Below, piece by piece: positions 25,539 through 33,703 of a DNA stretch of 64,000 bases. Both the position numbers and the translations under genes were made by a program. Positions within the stretch are counted from its first letter, which is position 1. Every line of letters begins with the position of its first letter. The notes under the pieces were generated by a model, which saw only the letters and a list, made by a program, of their open reading frames with translations, did not search any database and was not told the origin of the DNA. This stretch comes from an uncultured Dehalococcoidia bacterium (GTDB lineage: Bacteria > Chloroflexota > Dehalococcoidia > Lucifugimonadales > CAJWER01): contig OY282442.1 of NCBI GenBank assembly GCA_958296115.1, forward strand, positions 1,745,158 through 1,809,157, in the 5' to 3' direction.

Positions 25539-25635
25539 CCTCACTGGCGGATTCCTCAGCAAGGAAGAAGTCCTGCTCGCCGTCCTTATCAAGTCGCCTG
25601 CGCTTGACGCGCCCAGTCTTGCGCTGGTACTATGA
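25525..25635 (+). pseudogene. Relic of a nuoL-like gene
   Basis: An open frame of 36 codons encodes TGGFLSKEEVLLAVL, matching intact NuoL SGFFSKEEVLRAVL. At the DNA level a 39-nt block matches nuoL (near 23918) at 33 positions by eye. It ends at TGA overlapping the next gene's ATG. It is too short to function and is best read as a leftover of recombination that brought the insert. Confidence 0.65.
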
Positions 25636-26141
25636 ATCCCATCCGAAGGGAGGCTCCGGAGGAGTCGCCGTTGGCTACCGCAATGCGGCATAAGGAAATC
25701 AGCGGGATGTTCCTCGAACATGCCGAAGACGAGTTTGAGAAGGGCGACCTGCTCCAGGCATCCGAGAAGGCTTGGGCGGCCTTCGCTCACCACGTCAAGT
25801 CCATTGCCAGGGAGCGCGGCTGGCCGAACAAGTCCCGCCAGGACATCCGCGACAACGCCGCGGCGCTGATTCGGTACACGAGCGACCCAAGACAAGCCAC
25901 GAGTATGTTCCTATCAATAGACGCGCTTCACGTCAATTTCTACGAGGAACTCTACGAAGAAGAGACCGCGCGGCGCGGAATCGAGTGCGCGAGGACACTA
26001 ATAGACGCCTTGAAGAACGCCGAGCCAAGCTTCCCAACAGAGCGTCCTCCAATCAGGCGCATCACCAGATTCAAGCAGCGAAGACGAGGGGAACTGCGCT
26101 CAATGTTGCTGAGCGCAGTTCAAGCGGGAGAATCGAGATGA
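25632..26141 (+). CDS. PaREP1/HEPN-like helical protein
   Basis: A 169-residue, all-helical protein. The segment EFEKGDLLQASEKAWAAFAH followed by VKSIARERGW resembles PaREP1/HEPN-fold proteins, often partners of nucleotidyltransferases or found in defence and toxin loci. It lacks the catalytic RxxxxH of active HEPN RNases as far as I can see. The start is ATG 25632, or the in-frame ATG 25683 closer to two GGAGG stretches. A TTGACG-18-TACTAT promoter-like pair at 25604-25633 would favour the later start. It overlaps the next gene by ATGA. Confidence 0.5.
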   Translation: MNPIRREAPEESPLATAMRHKEISGMFLEHAEDEFEKGDLLQASEKAWAAFAHHVKSIARERGWPNKSRQDIRDNAAALIRYTSDPRQATSMFLSIDALHVNFYEELYEEETARRGIECARTLIDALKNAEPSFPTERPPIRRITRFKQRRRGELRSMLLSAVQAGESR

Positions 26142-27295
26142 AGAACGTGAACGCAAGCGTAACCAACGACAACCGCACAGACCCCATACTCCGCCCCGGC
26201 AAACCCCGCCGAGCCTTCCTAGCCTTCCTTTTCGGACGTCCATCCCTGACCGTCGGCCCCTACCAGGTCGCCATCGTCATACGCGACGGCAGGGTTGTGG
26301 ACATCTTCTCACAAGGCAAGAAGAAGCTTCCTAGGGGCGAAGTTCAGACCTATGTCGCTTCTACCGCGCCATTCAACCTCACGTTCTGGCTCAAGGACCC
26401 AGGCGACCCGGAGGACTCTATCAAGGGCGCTATCCTCGAGCATCCTGTGCTCACGGCTGACGACCAGCCGGTCACTGGGCGGATAGACCTCATGCTCTCC
26501 GTCATTCTCGACGAGGCCGAGCGGCTCCTGCAGCTGCTCGGGCCCAGCGGACACGCCATTGCCAGCCATGACATCGCTGGCGCCATCGAACCCGACCTCA
26601 CGTCGAAAGTGCTCGCGCTCGACATCCACAGCCACACGGCGTCCGACCTTCGCGGCAACCGCGGACTGCTCGTGGGCATTTACAACTCCCTCCAGGTCGA
26701 GCTGACCTCGACCTTCTCGCGCTACGGGCTCAGGCTCGACAACTTCAATGTGAACTGGGGCCTCACGCCGGACGAGCGGGAGCGCATCAAGGAGCAACGG
26801 CACGCCGCCGCGATTCGTGAGGCCGAGCGGCGAAAGGAGCTCGACGCCCTCACCGGCCTCCAGCGCCCCGCCGCGCCATTCCCTGATACGCCGCAGCCGA
26901 CCTCCACACCAGCCCCGGCAACCCCAGCTCGCCCCACGAATACCCGCCGTGTAACTACAGAACGAACCGTGGGAAGAAATAGCTCAATGGACGCTGAGGG
27001 ATACATAGAACTGTTCCGGGAATTGGGTTTCGAACCCAAAAAGAATCCTAATGACGGCAAGGTGCTTCGACACAGGAGGCGCGTGCCGCCGCCGTCACTC
27101 TACTTCAACCGCAATACGAGCATTGGAGTGTATTTCACGTGCACTTCCTCACTTGATATGGATAAGTTCCCTAGCCAACTCTGGAGTGAGATTCCTCTAC
27201 ACTTGGTGAAGAAAAAGGACGGGCGTTACTTGAATATAATCCCAAAGTCTGGCAGGGAGCGAGACGCTTTGGCGAACATTATCTACCCGGGATAA
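26138..27295 (+). CDS. SPFH/band-7-like protein with variable C-terminal domain
   Basis: A 385-residue protein. An N-terminal beta-rich region (about 35-110: SLTVGPYQVAIVIRDGRVVD, then LPRGEVQTYVAST) and the following alpha/beta part (to about 225) resemble SPFH/prohibitin-like folds. A Pro/Thr linker (about 250-275) leads to a separate C-terminal domain (about 285-385). There is no signal peptide or membrane helix. The ATG overlaps the previous stop, so translation is coupled. Function unknown; recognition of the SPFH part is tentative. Confidence 0.5.
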   Translation: MKNVNASVTNDNRTDPILRPGKPRRAFLAFLFGRPSLTVGPYQVAIVIRDGRVVDIFSQGKKKLPRGEVQTYVASTAPFNLTFWLKDPGDPEDSIKGAILEHPVLTADDQPVTGRIDLMLSVILDEAERLLQLLGPSGHAIASHDIAGAIEPDLTSKVLALDIHSHTASDLRGNRGLLVGIYNSLQVELTSTFSRYGLRLDNFNVNWGLTPDERERIKEQRHAAAIREAERRKELDALTGLQRPAAPFPDTPQPTSTPAPATPARPTNTRRVTTERTVGRNSSMDAEGYIELFRELGFEPKKNPNDGKVLRHRRRVPPPSLYFNRNTSIGVYFTCTSSLDMDKFPSQLWSEIPLHLVKKKDGRYLNIIPKSGRERDALANIIYPG

Positions 27296-27346
27296 TCTTG
27301 TAAGGCAACGCTAATCGCCCCACAATATCTCATGGAGGTGAACGTC

Positions 27347-27592
27347 ATGCACACCGCAGAATTGCTAGGCCGCATCGCAATCGACCGCAATGTCATGGTC
27401 GGCAAGCCAGTGATAAGAGGAACGCGCCTGACCGTCGAGCGCATGGTGGGATTGATGGGGCTTGGCATGACGATAGAAGAGATAGTCGATGAGTACGAGA
27501 TCGAAAGAGAGGACCTCCAAGCCTGCCTCCTATTCGCAGCCAAATCCCTGCGGGACACTACCTTCATGCCGCTTGTCGCCGAAGCCAGTTGA
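27347..27592 (+). CDS. DUF433-family antitoxin
   Basis: An 81-residue protein with the DUF433 signature GKPVIRGTRLTVERM (about residue 24) and a helix-turn-helix-like GMTIEEIVDEY. DUF433 proteins are VapB-like DNA-binding antitoxins paired with DUF5615 PIN-like toxins. The ATG at 27347 follows GGAGGTG; the reading frame extends 5 codons upstream. Its TGA overlaps the toxin ATG by one base. Confidence 0.8.
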   Translation: MHTAELLGRIAIDRNVMVGKPVIRGTRLTVERMVGLMGLGMTIEEIVDEYEIEREDLQACLLFAAKSLRDTTFMPLVAEAS

Positions 27593-27951
27593 TGAGATTC
27601 TTGGTAGATGAGAACTTAGGTCCCTCACTGTCCCTATGGCTCACGAGTAGAGGCCACGACGCAACCATGGTGCAGTGGGATATGCGAGGGATGAACGACC
27701 GCGATATTATTCGAAAAACATACGAAGAAGAGAGGGTTCTGATAACCCGTAACAAGGACTTTGGGGAACTGGCATTCCACGAGCGGCGCCCGCGCAGGGG
27801 CGTCATTTTGTTGCGTCTCGAAGACGACCGGCTCGCAATGGTAATTCGCGCGCTGGAAAAGCTCCTCGACGAATACGCCGACCGCATCGGCGGCAGCTTC
27901 GTGGTGGCAACCGAGAACCAGACCAGGTTCGCAGGCCCCGCCTACATATGA
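27592..27951 (+). CDS. DUF5615 PIN-like toxin
   Basis: A 119-residue PIN-like/Mut7-C RNase-fold protein. RFLVDENLGPSLSLWL has the first acidic residues, LITRNKDFGELAF the second acidic cluster, and RGVILLRL a core strand. It is the toxin half of the DUF433/DUF5615 module. Its TGA lies within the nuoM start (ATGA at 27948), so nuoM translation is physically coupled to toxin translation. Confidence 0.8.
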   Translation: MRFLVDENLGPSLSLWLTSRGHDATMVQWDMRGMNDRDIIRKTYEEERVLITRNKDFGELAFHERRPRRGVILLRLEDDRLAMVIRALEKLLDEYADRIGGSFVVATENQTRFAGPAYI

Positions 27952-29477
27952 GCGCCCTTCACTCCCACATACTCCTCGCCCTCGTAGCCCTCCCCCTACT
28001 CGGGGCGGCCGTCCTGATTGCCATCCCCGGCGGCCGGGCCGCCGCCGTCAGATGGGCCGCCCTCATGTTCGCATTCGTCGTCATGGCCCTCTCCCTCTAC
28101 GTATTCGTCGCATACGACCACGCCGGCGCCGGTTTCCAGTTCGAGCGCGCCTGGGACTGGCTCGCGCTGCCCGGCCCCTGGCCGCTCGGCGAGCGCGGCA
28201 TATCCCTTGCGCTCGGCGTGGACGGCATATCCGCCCTCATGGTCATGCTCACTGGCGTCGTCATGTTCACGGGAGTCCTCGTCTCGTGGAACGTCTCCCA
28301 CCGCGGCAAGGATTTCTTCGCGCTGTACTTCCTCTTGCTCGCGGGCGTATTCGGAGTATTCGTCAGCCTCGATCTCTTCTTCCTCTTCTTCTTCTACGAG
28401 CTCGCCGTGCTGCCCATGTACCTGCTGATCGGCGTGTGGGGCAGCAGCACGGACTTCAAGACCTTCATCCGCACCAAGGAGTACGGCGCGATGAAGCTGA
28501 TGCTCTACCTGGTCGCGGGCAGCGTGCTCATCTGGGTCGCGCTCATGGCTATCTTCGCGCAGGCCGACCTCGGCACGTTCGGCTTCGCGGACCTCCAGGC
28601 GTCCGGCAGCTTCCCGGCGACGTTCCAGCGCATATTCTTCCCGTTCCTGATGGTCGGATTCGGCGTACTCGCGGGCATGTGGCCCTTCCACACCTGGTCG
28701 CCCGACGGCCACGTCGCCGCGCCCACCGCCGTCAGCATGGTTCACGCGGGCGTGCTGATGAAGCTCGGCGCGTACGGCATCCTGCGCGTCGGCATGGGCC
28801 TGCTGCCCGAAGGCGCGGAGACCTGGATGCCCGTCCTCGTGGGACTCGGCGCGGTCAACGTCATGTACGGCGCCGTGTCCGCGCTCGGCCAGCGCGACCT
28901 GAAGTACGTCGTCGGCTACTCCAGCGTGAGCCACATGGGATACGTGCTGATGGGCCTCGCCACGCTGAATCACCTCGGCGTCAGCGGCGCGGTCCTCCAG
29001 ATGTTCTCGCACGGCATCATGACCGCCCTATTCTTCGCCGTGGTGGGCGCGATATACGACTCGACGCACACCCGCGACATAGCCGCGCTGGAAGGCATGG
29101 CGAAGCGGATGAAGACCACGACGGCGCTGTTCGTCATCGCCGGGCTGACGTCGCTTGGGCTGCCGGGCCTGAGCGGATTCGTCGCCGAGCTGCTGGTGTT
29201 CATCGGACTATTCCAGACGTACCCCATCCTCGGGGCGCTCGGAGTCATCGGCGCGGCCATCACCGCCGTATATATCCTACGGCTCATAGCCAAGGTATTC
29301 TTCGGAACGATGGACGAGCGATGGGCCGGCCAGCCCGACATCTCGCGGATAGAGGGCGTCTCGTCCGCCGTCCTGGCCGCGTTCCTGCTCCTGATGGGGC
29401 TGCTGCCGTTCCCGTTCATACAGGCCATTGACGAGAGCGTGGCGTCGCTCCTGAAGATCGTGGCGGGCGCCGGATGA
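27948..29477 (+). CDS. nuoM: NADH-quinone oxidoreductase subunit M
   Basis: A 509-residue antiporter-like subunit with about 14 helices. FFFYELAVLPMYLLIGVWG has the key Glu in helix 5, PFHTWSPDGHVAAPTAVSMVH is in the broken-helix region, and ALFVIAGLTSLGLPGLSGF is near the C-terminal part. It is joined to the preceding toxin gene by ATGA and to nuoN by ATGA. Confidence 0.94.
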   Translation: MSALHSHILLALVALPLLGAAVLIAIPGGRAAAVRWAALMFAFVVMALSLYVFVAYDHAGAGFQFERAWDWLALPGPWPLGERGISLALGVDGISALMVMLTGVVMFTGVLVSWNVSHRGKDFFALYFLLLAGVFGVFVSLDLFFLFFFYELAVLPMYLLIGVWGSSTDFKTFIRTKEYGAMKLMLYLVAGSVLIWVALMAIFAQADLGTFGFADLQASGSFPATFQRIFFPFLMVGFGVLAGMWPFHTWSPDGHVAAPTAVSMVHAGVLMKLGAYGILRVGMGLLPEGAETWMPVLVGLGAVNVMYGAVSALGQRDLKYVVGYSSVSHMGYVLMGLATLNHLGVSGAVLQMFSHGIMTALFFAVVGAIYDSTHTRDIAALEGMAKRMKTTTALFVIAGLTSLGLPGLSGFVAELLVFIGLFQTYPILGALGVIGAAITAVYILRLIAKVFFGTMDERWAGQPDISRIEGVSSAVLAAFLLLMGLLPFPFIQAIDESVASLLKIVAGAG

Positions 29478-31012
29478 ACGACCTCACGCTGCTGATCCCA
29501 GAGTTCCTGGTCGCCGGCTTGGCGTTCCTGACGCTGGGGGCTGACCTCGTCCTGCCGGACCGCCGCAAGCCCCTGCTGCCGGCGATGGCGGCCGTCGGCC
29601 TCGCGGGAATCGCCGCGTTCACATTCGCATACCTGCGGGGCAAGACCGGCTCCCTCTACGGCGGGGCGCTGGTGGTCGACGGCTATGCGCTGTTCTTCAA
29701 GGTATTCTTCGTATCGCTGGGCGCGGTCGTGGCGCTGTCCAGCGTGGAGTACGTGAAGCGCCGCCTGGAGCATCCGGGCGAGTACTACGGCATCCTGATA
29801 CTCACCGCGCTCGCGGCCATGCTCATGGCGTCGTCCCGCGAGCTGCTGACGGCGTACATATCGTTGGAGCTGCTCAGCTTCGGGCTGTACGTCCTCGTCG
29901 GGTTCGACCGGTACAATCCCAAGTCCAACGAGGCCGGGGCGAAGTACATTCTGCTGGGCGCGTTCTCGTCCGCCCTCATGCTGTACGGCATCAGCCAGAT
30001 ATACGGGCTGCTGGGCACGACCTACTTCGACGGGATCGCGGCCGCGCTGGCCGCGACGCCTGAGCCCGGCTTGGGCGCGCAGGTCGGGCTCGCCCTACTC
30101 GCGGCGGGCCTTGCGTTCAAGGTCGCCGCGGTTCCGTTTCACATGTGGGCGCCGGACGCATACGAGGGCGCGCCAACTCCCATCACGGCGTACCTCGCCG
30201 TCGGCTCCAAGGCCGCCGCCTTCGCCTTGGCGCTCCGCATATTCGCCGAGGCGCTACTGCCAGCCGCCCCCGACTGGCAGCCAGTCATTGCAGTCGTCGC
30301 GGCCCTCACGATGACCCTGGGCAACCTCGTCGCCCTGGCGCAGTCGAACATCAAGCGCCTGCTCGCCTATTCCAGCATCGGGCACGCGGGCTACCTGCTG
30401 CTCGGGGTCGCCGCCTTGGCCTCGCTCGACGGAGACGGGGCGACGTCCATCGAGCTGTCGCACCTCGCCGTCAACGGAATCGTCCTTCACATCGCCGCAT
30501 ACGCCGTGACCAACGTCGCGGCCTTCCTCTGCGTGAGCGTGGTGAGCGACGCGACGGGCAGGGAGGACACCGCCGCCTTCTCAGGGTTGGCGGCACGCGC
30601 CCCCGGGCTTGCGATGGTCATGGCGGCCTCGCTCTTTTCCCTCGCCGGTCTGCCGATATTCGCGGGGTTCGTCAGCAAGTTCTACCTCTTCAACGCCGCC
30701 GCCGCGCAGGGGCTGCTATGGCTCGCGGGCCTCGCCATATTCACCAGCCTGATTTCACTCTACTACTACCTGGCGGTCATCAGGCGGATGTACATAGACT
30801 CCCCCGAACACGCCATCGTCGAGACAGGTCCAGCGCCCGGACACGCGCCTATGGACTCCCGCATCCGGCTGCCACGCCTGACCTCGGCCCTGTTGTCAGC
30901 GCTGTTCGCAGCCACAATCTTGCTGGGCATCTACCCGGCTCCCCTGATGGCCGCGATACAGCACGCATCGGAGGCGCTGCTGACGTATTCTCGGCAGCTG
31001 CCGATATGGTAG
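29474..31012 (+). CDS. nuoN: NADH-quinone oxidoreductase subunit N
   Basis: A 512-residue antiporter-like subunit and last gene of the operon. SLELLSFGLYVLVGFDR, VPFHMWAPDAYEGAPTPIT and SSIGHAGYLLLGV are the family motifs. About 14 helices are visible. After its stop the DNA changes to a REP-rich non-coding stretch of 1.1 kb. Confidence 0.95.
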   Translation: MNDLTLLIPEFLVAGLAFLTLGADLVLPDRRKPLLPAMAAVGLAGIAAFTFAYLRGKTGSLYGGALVVDGYALFFKVFFVSLGAVVALSSVEYVKRRLEHPGEYYGILILTALAAMLMASSRELLTAYISLELLSFGLYVLVGFDRYNPKSNEAGAKYILLGAFSSALMLYGISQIYGLLGTTYFDGIAAALAATPEPGLGAQVGLALLAAGLAFKVAAVPFHMWAPDAYEGAPTPITAYLAVGSKAAAFALALRIFAEALLPAAPDWQPVIAVVAALTMTLGNLVALAQSNIKRLLAYSSIGHAGYLLLGVAALASLDGDGATSIELSHLAVNGIVLHIAAYAVTNVAAFLCVSVVSDATGREDTAAFSGLAARAPGLAMVMAASLFSLAGLPIFAGFVSKFYLFNAAAAQGLLWLAGLAIFTSLISLYYYLAVIRRMYIDSPEHAIVETGPAPGHAPMDSRIRLPRLTSALLSALFAATILLGIYPAPLMAAIQHASEALLTYSRQLPIW

Positions 31013-31020
31013 GGGCGCGC

Positions 31021-31062
31021 TGAGTTACTCTCACCCTAGCGCTTGACGGGAGAGGGGATGAG
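31021..31062. repeat. REP-like palindrome after nuoN
   Basis: CTCACCCTAGCGCTTGACGGGAGAGGGGATGAGG is a family member directly after nuoN. It may act as a 3' stabiliser or terminator-like hairpin. Confidence 0.6.
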
Positions 31063-31079
31063 GTGGGCGTGTTGAATTG

Positions 31080-31124
31080 CCTTCACCCTTGGGGGTCTCC
31101 CCTGTTGGGGGAGGGTGATGAAGG
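31080..31124. repeat. REP-like palindrome variant
   Basis: CTTCACCCTTGGGGGTCTCC is followed by TGTTGGGGGAGGGTGATGAAG; the outer arms CTTCACCC/GGGTGATGAAG can pair. Confidence 0.5.
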
Positions 31125-31214
31125 CTGGGGCCTTGTTGGCGCCTTCGGCTATGTTTGTTTTGTCTTGGTTGGCTCCTTTTTGTTGGCGGTTTGGCGGGTT
31201 CTTGCCGCTTTTGC

Positions 31215-31432
31215 GCCGGGCTTATTGCCCTTGTCCTGGCCCTTTTCCTGCTTTGGGGAGAGGGCTAGGGGCGGGGGGGATTGCCCTTTGTCCTTGCCCT
31301 TTCCCTTTTGGGGGTTGGGGCGCAGGGTTGGGGCGTTTGCCTTCACCCTAGCCCTTTCCCCTAGGGGGAGGGGCGCAGGGTTGGGGCGTTTGCCCTTATC
31401 CTGGCCCTTTCCCCCTTTAGGGAGAGGGTACT
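31215..31432. repeat. Cluster of degenerate REP units
   Basis: At least three related units of the form CCTAGCCCTTTCCCC plus GGGGGAGGGG are separated by copies of GCGCAGGGTTGGGGCGTTTGCC (about 31322-31344 and 31376-31392). A long open frame crosses it, but its peptide is low-complexity, so I treat this as non-coding. Confidence 0.55.
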
Positions 31433-31444
31433 TGTGCGGGTTTT

Positions 31445-31800
31445 GGGACCCGCGTCCTGTCTACTCCTGGTTTCTCCCGCTCTCGCGGGAGATGAGTTTG
31501 CCTTGCAAGGCAGTGACTCCGGTACTTGCTTCGAGGATGCCGACGTCGATCGCCCGCCGACACTGGGGGTGCAGCCCCTCCTCTAACTTTCCCGGACGGC
31601 TGACGGGCCCTTGCGGGACCGCCTGCGTTTCGCGCTTGGACCTTCCACCCGCCAAGGCGTCGGGCTGCGCTGGCTACGGTCCTCCCGGTCGTCCGGGAGT
31701 CCGCACCTGGAACGGGGGAGACGCATTTGGCACTGCGTCCTCCTGTCGAGACGCCGAAACGCAGAGCGACCTTCTCATACCGCGGGGGCCCCGTCCCAAC
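31445..31800 (-). mobile_element. Probable relic of an IS200/IS605-type element 3' end (tnpB/omega-RNA-like)
   Basis: On the minus strand a GC-rich degenerate coding-like stretch leads to a sharp hairpin CTCCCGCGAGAGCGGGAG at about 31471-31489. This layout matches the right end of IS200/IS605/IS1341 elements, where the end of tnpB and its guide RNA precede a terminal palindrome. No intact transposase is present and no flanking target duplication is visible. It is a tentative call from pattern only. Confidence 0.3.
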
Positions 31801-31961
31801 AACAGCCGCGGCATGATGCCAAAGGCAGAGGAGGGTCTGCGCTCGTTTGGAGTACGTCCCTTCGGGCCGTCTACCAGACTAGCACGGCTGTTCTCGCGGT
31901 GTCAAGGGGCAATCTGGGGCAATTTGGGGGCAATTTTCGGGGGAGGCCGGGGAATCACCCT

Positions 31962-32044
31962 CACCCTAGCCCTCTCCCATCAAGGGAGAGGGGACAGGAC
32001 GGGGAGGGGATAGGGTGGGAGCGCAGGCGGGACGCCCTGCGGTG
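31962..32044. repeat. REP-like palindrome plus GCAGGCGGGACG unit
   Basis: CCCTCACCCTAGCCCTCTCCC-type arm and GGGAGAGGGGAC arm, followed by GCGCAGGCGGGACGCCCTGCG, which matches the palindrome at 16-44. Confidence 0.65.
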
Positions 32045-32052
32045 ATTGGGGG

Positions 32053-32123
32053 TTGACGTGTTGGGTACATGTGTTCTATCATTATGTTAGGGGACTGACC
32101 CTTGCCGCGCGGGGCGGTCTCTC
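32053..32123 (+). promoter_or_regulatory. Promoter plus 5'-terminal hairpin before the terminase gene
   Basis: TTGACG (32053-32058), 18 bp, then TATCAT (32077-32082). The predicted start coincides with a hairpin GGGGACTGACCC/GGGCGGTCTC (about 32090-32121, one bulged A). The stem sequence and the distances match the module before the portal gene at 5203-5275. Confidence 0.55.
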
Positions 32124-32177
32124 TTCCTGTTTGGCTTGGGGGCGTCCCGGGGCTAATCATTCGGGAGGTCATGAGCG

Positions 32178-33599
32178 TTGAACAAGGAAGAGGTCGGTTA
32201 CGGCGGGAGGGATAAGCGGAGGGCGCGGGCTAGGTGGGCGCACAGGTTGAAGCGGGCTGGGTCGATGCGCAAGTCGGCGTGGGCCAGGTCGGAGCGTCGG
32301 GCGACGGCTGGGCCTGTGGGGTTCGTGCGGGGGATGCTGGGGGAGGCGCCGTATGACAAGCAGCGAGAGATATTGCGGGCGGTGGCGCTGCGCCGGCGGG
32401 TGTCGGTGGTGGGCTGTCATGGGTCCGGCAAGGATTGGGCGGCGGCGCGGGCGGCGCTGTGGTGGGTTACGGCTCATCATCCCGCCAAGGCCATCGTGAC
32501 GGGGCCCACGGAGCGGCAGGTGGACGACATCGTTTGGAACGAGATGCGGACGGCGCACGCTCGGGCCGGGGGGAGGCTGCGGGGTCGGATGTTCAAGACT
32601 CCGCGGTACGAGGTGGACGAGCAGACGTTCGCGCTGGGGTTCGCGACGAGCTCGCCGTACAACCTGCAGGGGTTCCACTCGCCGAACCTGTTGGTGGTGG
32701 TGACGGAGGCTCACGCGGTTGGCGAGGAGCACGTGGAGGCGCTGAGCCGGTTGAATCCGGATCGGCTGCTGATGGTGGGCAACGCCTATTCGGTTCCCGG
32801 GGCGTTCTATGACGCGCACCATTCGAAGCGCAGTCTTTACCGGACGGTGAGGATAAGCGCGTTCGACACGCCGAACGTGAGCCGGGGGGAGGAGTGGGCG
32901 GCCGGGATGATCGGGGCGCAGGACGTGGAGGCCCGGAGGGTGGAGTGGGGCGAGGGGAGCGCGGAGTATTCGAGCATGGTGTTGGCGAAGTTCCCGGAGG
33001 AGCGGGAGGAGTTCGTGGTGCCGTTGTCGTGGGCGCGGGCGGCTGCGGAGCGGACGTTGGAGGCGGCTGGGCCGGTGGTGTCGGCGTGCGACGTGGCGCG
33101 GTTTGGGCGGGACAAGACGGTGGTCGTGCGCCGCCAGGGGGCTGTGGCGCGGATAGCTCACAGGATCCAGGGGCAGGATACGATGCGGATAGCGGAGTGG
33201 CTGGCGGAGCATTGCGAGCGGGAGATGGTGGATTACCTGGTGGTGGACGAGACGGGGGTTGGGGGAGGGGTGATTGACAGGCTTCGGCAGCTGCGGGTTC
33301 GGAGGGCTAGGCTTGTGCCGTTCGTGGCGGGGAGCAGGGCGTCGGCGCCGGAGCAGTTCGTGAACTTGGGTGCGGAGGCTTGGTGGAAGATGCGTCGGGC
33401 GTATGAGTATGGGGAGCTGGATACGGAGTGGGATTCGGCGCTGGTGGAGCAGGTTACGACGCGGAGGTATAGGCGGGAGGGGGAGCGCATCAAGCTTCAG
33501 AGCAAGTATTCGATGCGGCGCTCGCCGGATGAGGCGGACGCGCTGGCGATGACGTTCGCGGTGGACACCAAGCGGAAGCGGCTGATGATATGGACGTGA
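32178..33599 (+). CDS. Phage terminase large subunit (orphan)
   Basis: A 473-residue packaging motor. ATPase domain: Walker A GCHGSGKD (about residue 76) and Walker B LLVVVTEAH. RNase H-like nuclease domain: ACDVARFGRDKT, VVDETGVGGGVIDRL and SPDEADALAM, supplying the acidic metal ligands. The start TTG 32178 has GGGAGG 9 nt upstream; an ATG at 32171 opens only a 14-codon frame. No small terminase, portal or capsid gene is adjacent; a portal of matching type is 26 kb upstream behind the same regulatory module. All catalytic motifs look intact. Confidence 0.88.
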   Translation: MNKEEVGYGGRDKRRARARWAHRLKRAGSMRKSAWARSERRATAGPVGFVRGMLGEAPYDKQREILRAVALRRRVSVVGCHGSGKDWAAARAALWWVTAHHPAKAIVTGPTERQVDDIVWNEMRTAHARAGGRLRGRMFKTPRYEVDEQTFALGFATSSPYNLQGFHSPNLLVVVTEAHAVGEEHVEALSRLNPDRLLMVGNAYSVPGAFYDAHHSKRSLYRTVRISAFDTPNVSRGEEWAAGMIGAQDVEARRVEWGEGSAEYSSMVLAKFPEEREEFVVPLSWARAAAERTLEAAGPVVSACDVARFGRDKTVVVRRQGAVARIAHRIQGQDTMRIAEWLAEHCEREMVDYLVVDETGVGGGVIDRLRQLRVRRARLVPFVAGSRASAPEQFVNLGAEAWWKMRRAYEYGELDTEWDSALVEQVTTRRYRREGERIKLQSKYSMRRSPDEADALAMTFAVDTKRKRLMIWT

Positions 33600-33649
33600 G
33601 GGGGATGTAGGCGGGACGGCTGGGGTCCTGGGGGACAGGGCCGGGGGAG

Positions 33650-33700
33650 TTACCCTCACCCTGGCCCTCTCCCGTCGAGGGAGAGGGGATAGGGCGGGAC
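33650..33700. repeat. REP-like palindrome after terminase
   Basis: CCCTCACCCTGGCCCTCTCCC is followed by GTCGAGGGAGAGGGGATAGGG. A strong stem-loop and one of the best-conserved copies. Confidence 0.7.
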
Positions 33701-33703
33701 GAG

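Noticed and set aside
25604-25633. A TTGACG-18-TACTAT promoter just before the PaREP1-like gene
   Set aside because: The -10 box overlaps the ATG at 25632, so it can serve only if the later ATG at 25683 is used; kept as a remark rather than a feature.
31445-31900. RNase P RNA, tmRNA or SRP RNA in the structured region after nuoN
   Set aside because: I looked for the conserved cores of each on both strands (for example GAGGAAAGTCC, the tmRNA tRNA-like ends, and the SRP GGTC...GGAAGGAAGCAG) and did not find them.
31063-32013. A 316-codon plus-strand open frame after nuoN
   Set aside because: Its peptide is low-complexity and crosses several REP palindromes and the minus-strand IS-like relic; no start signal or family motif is visible.
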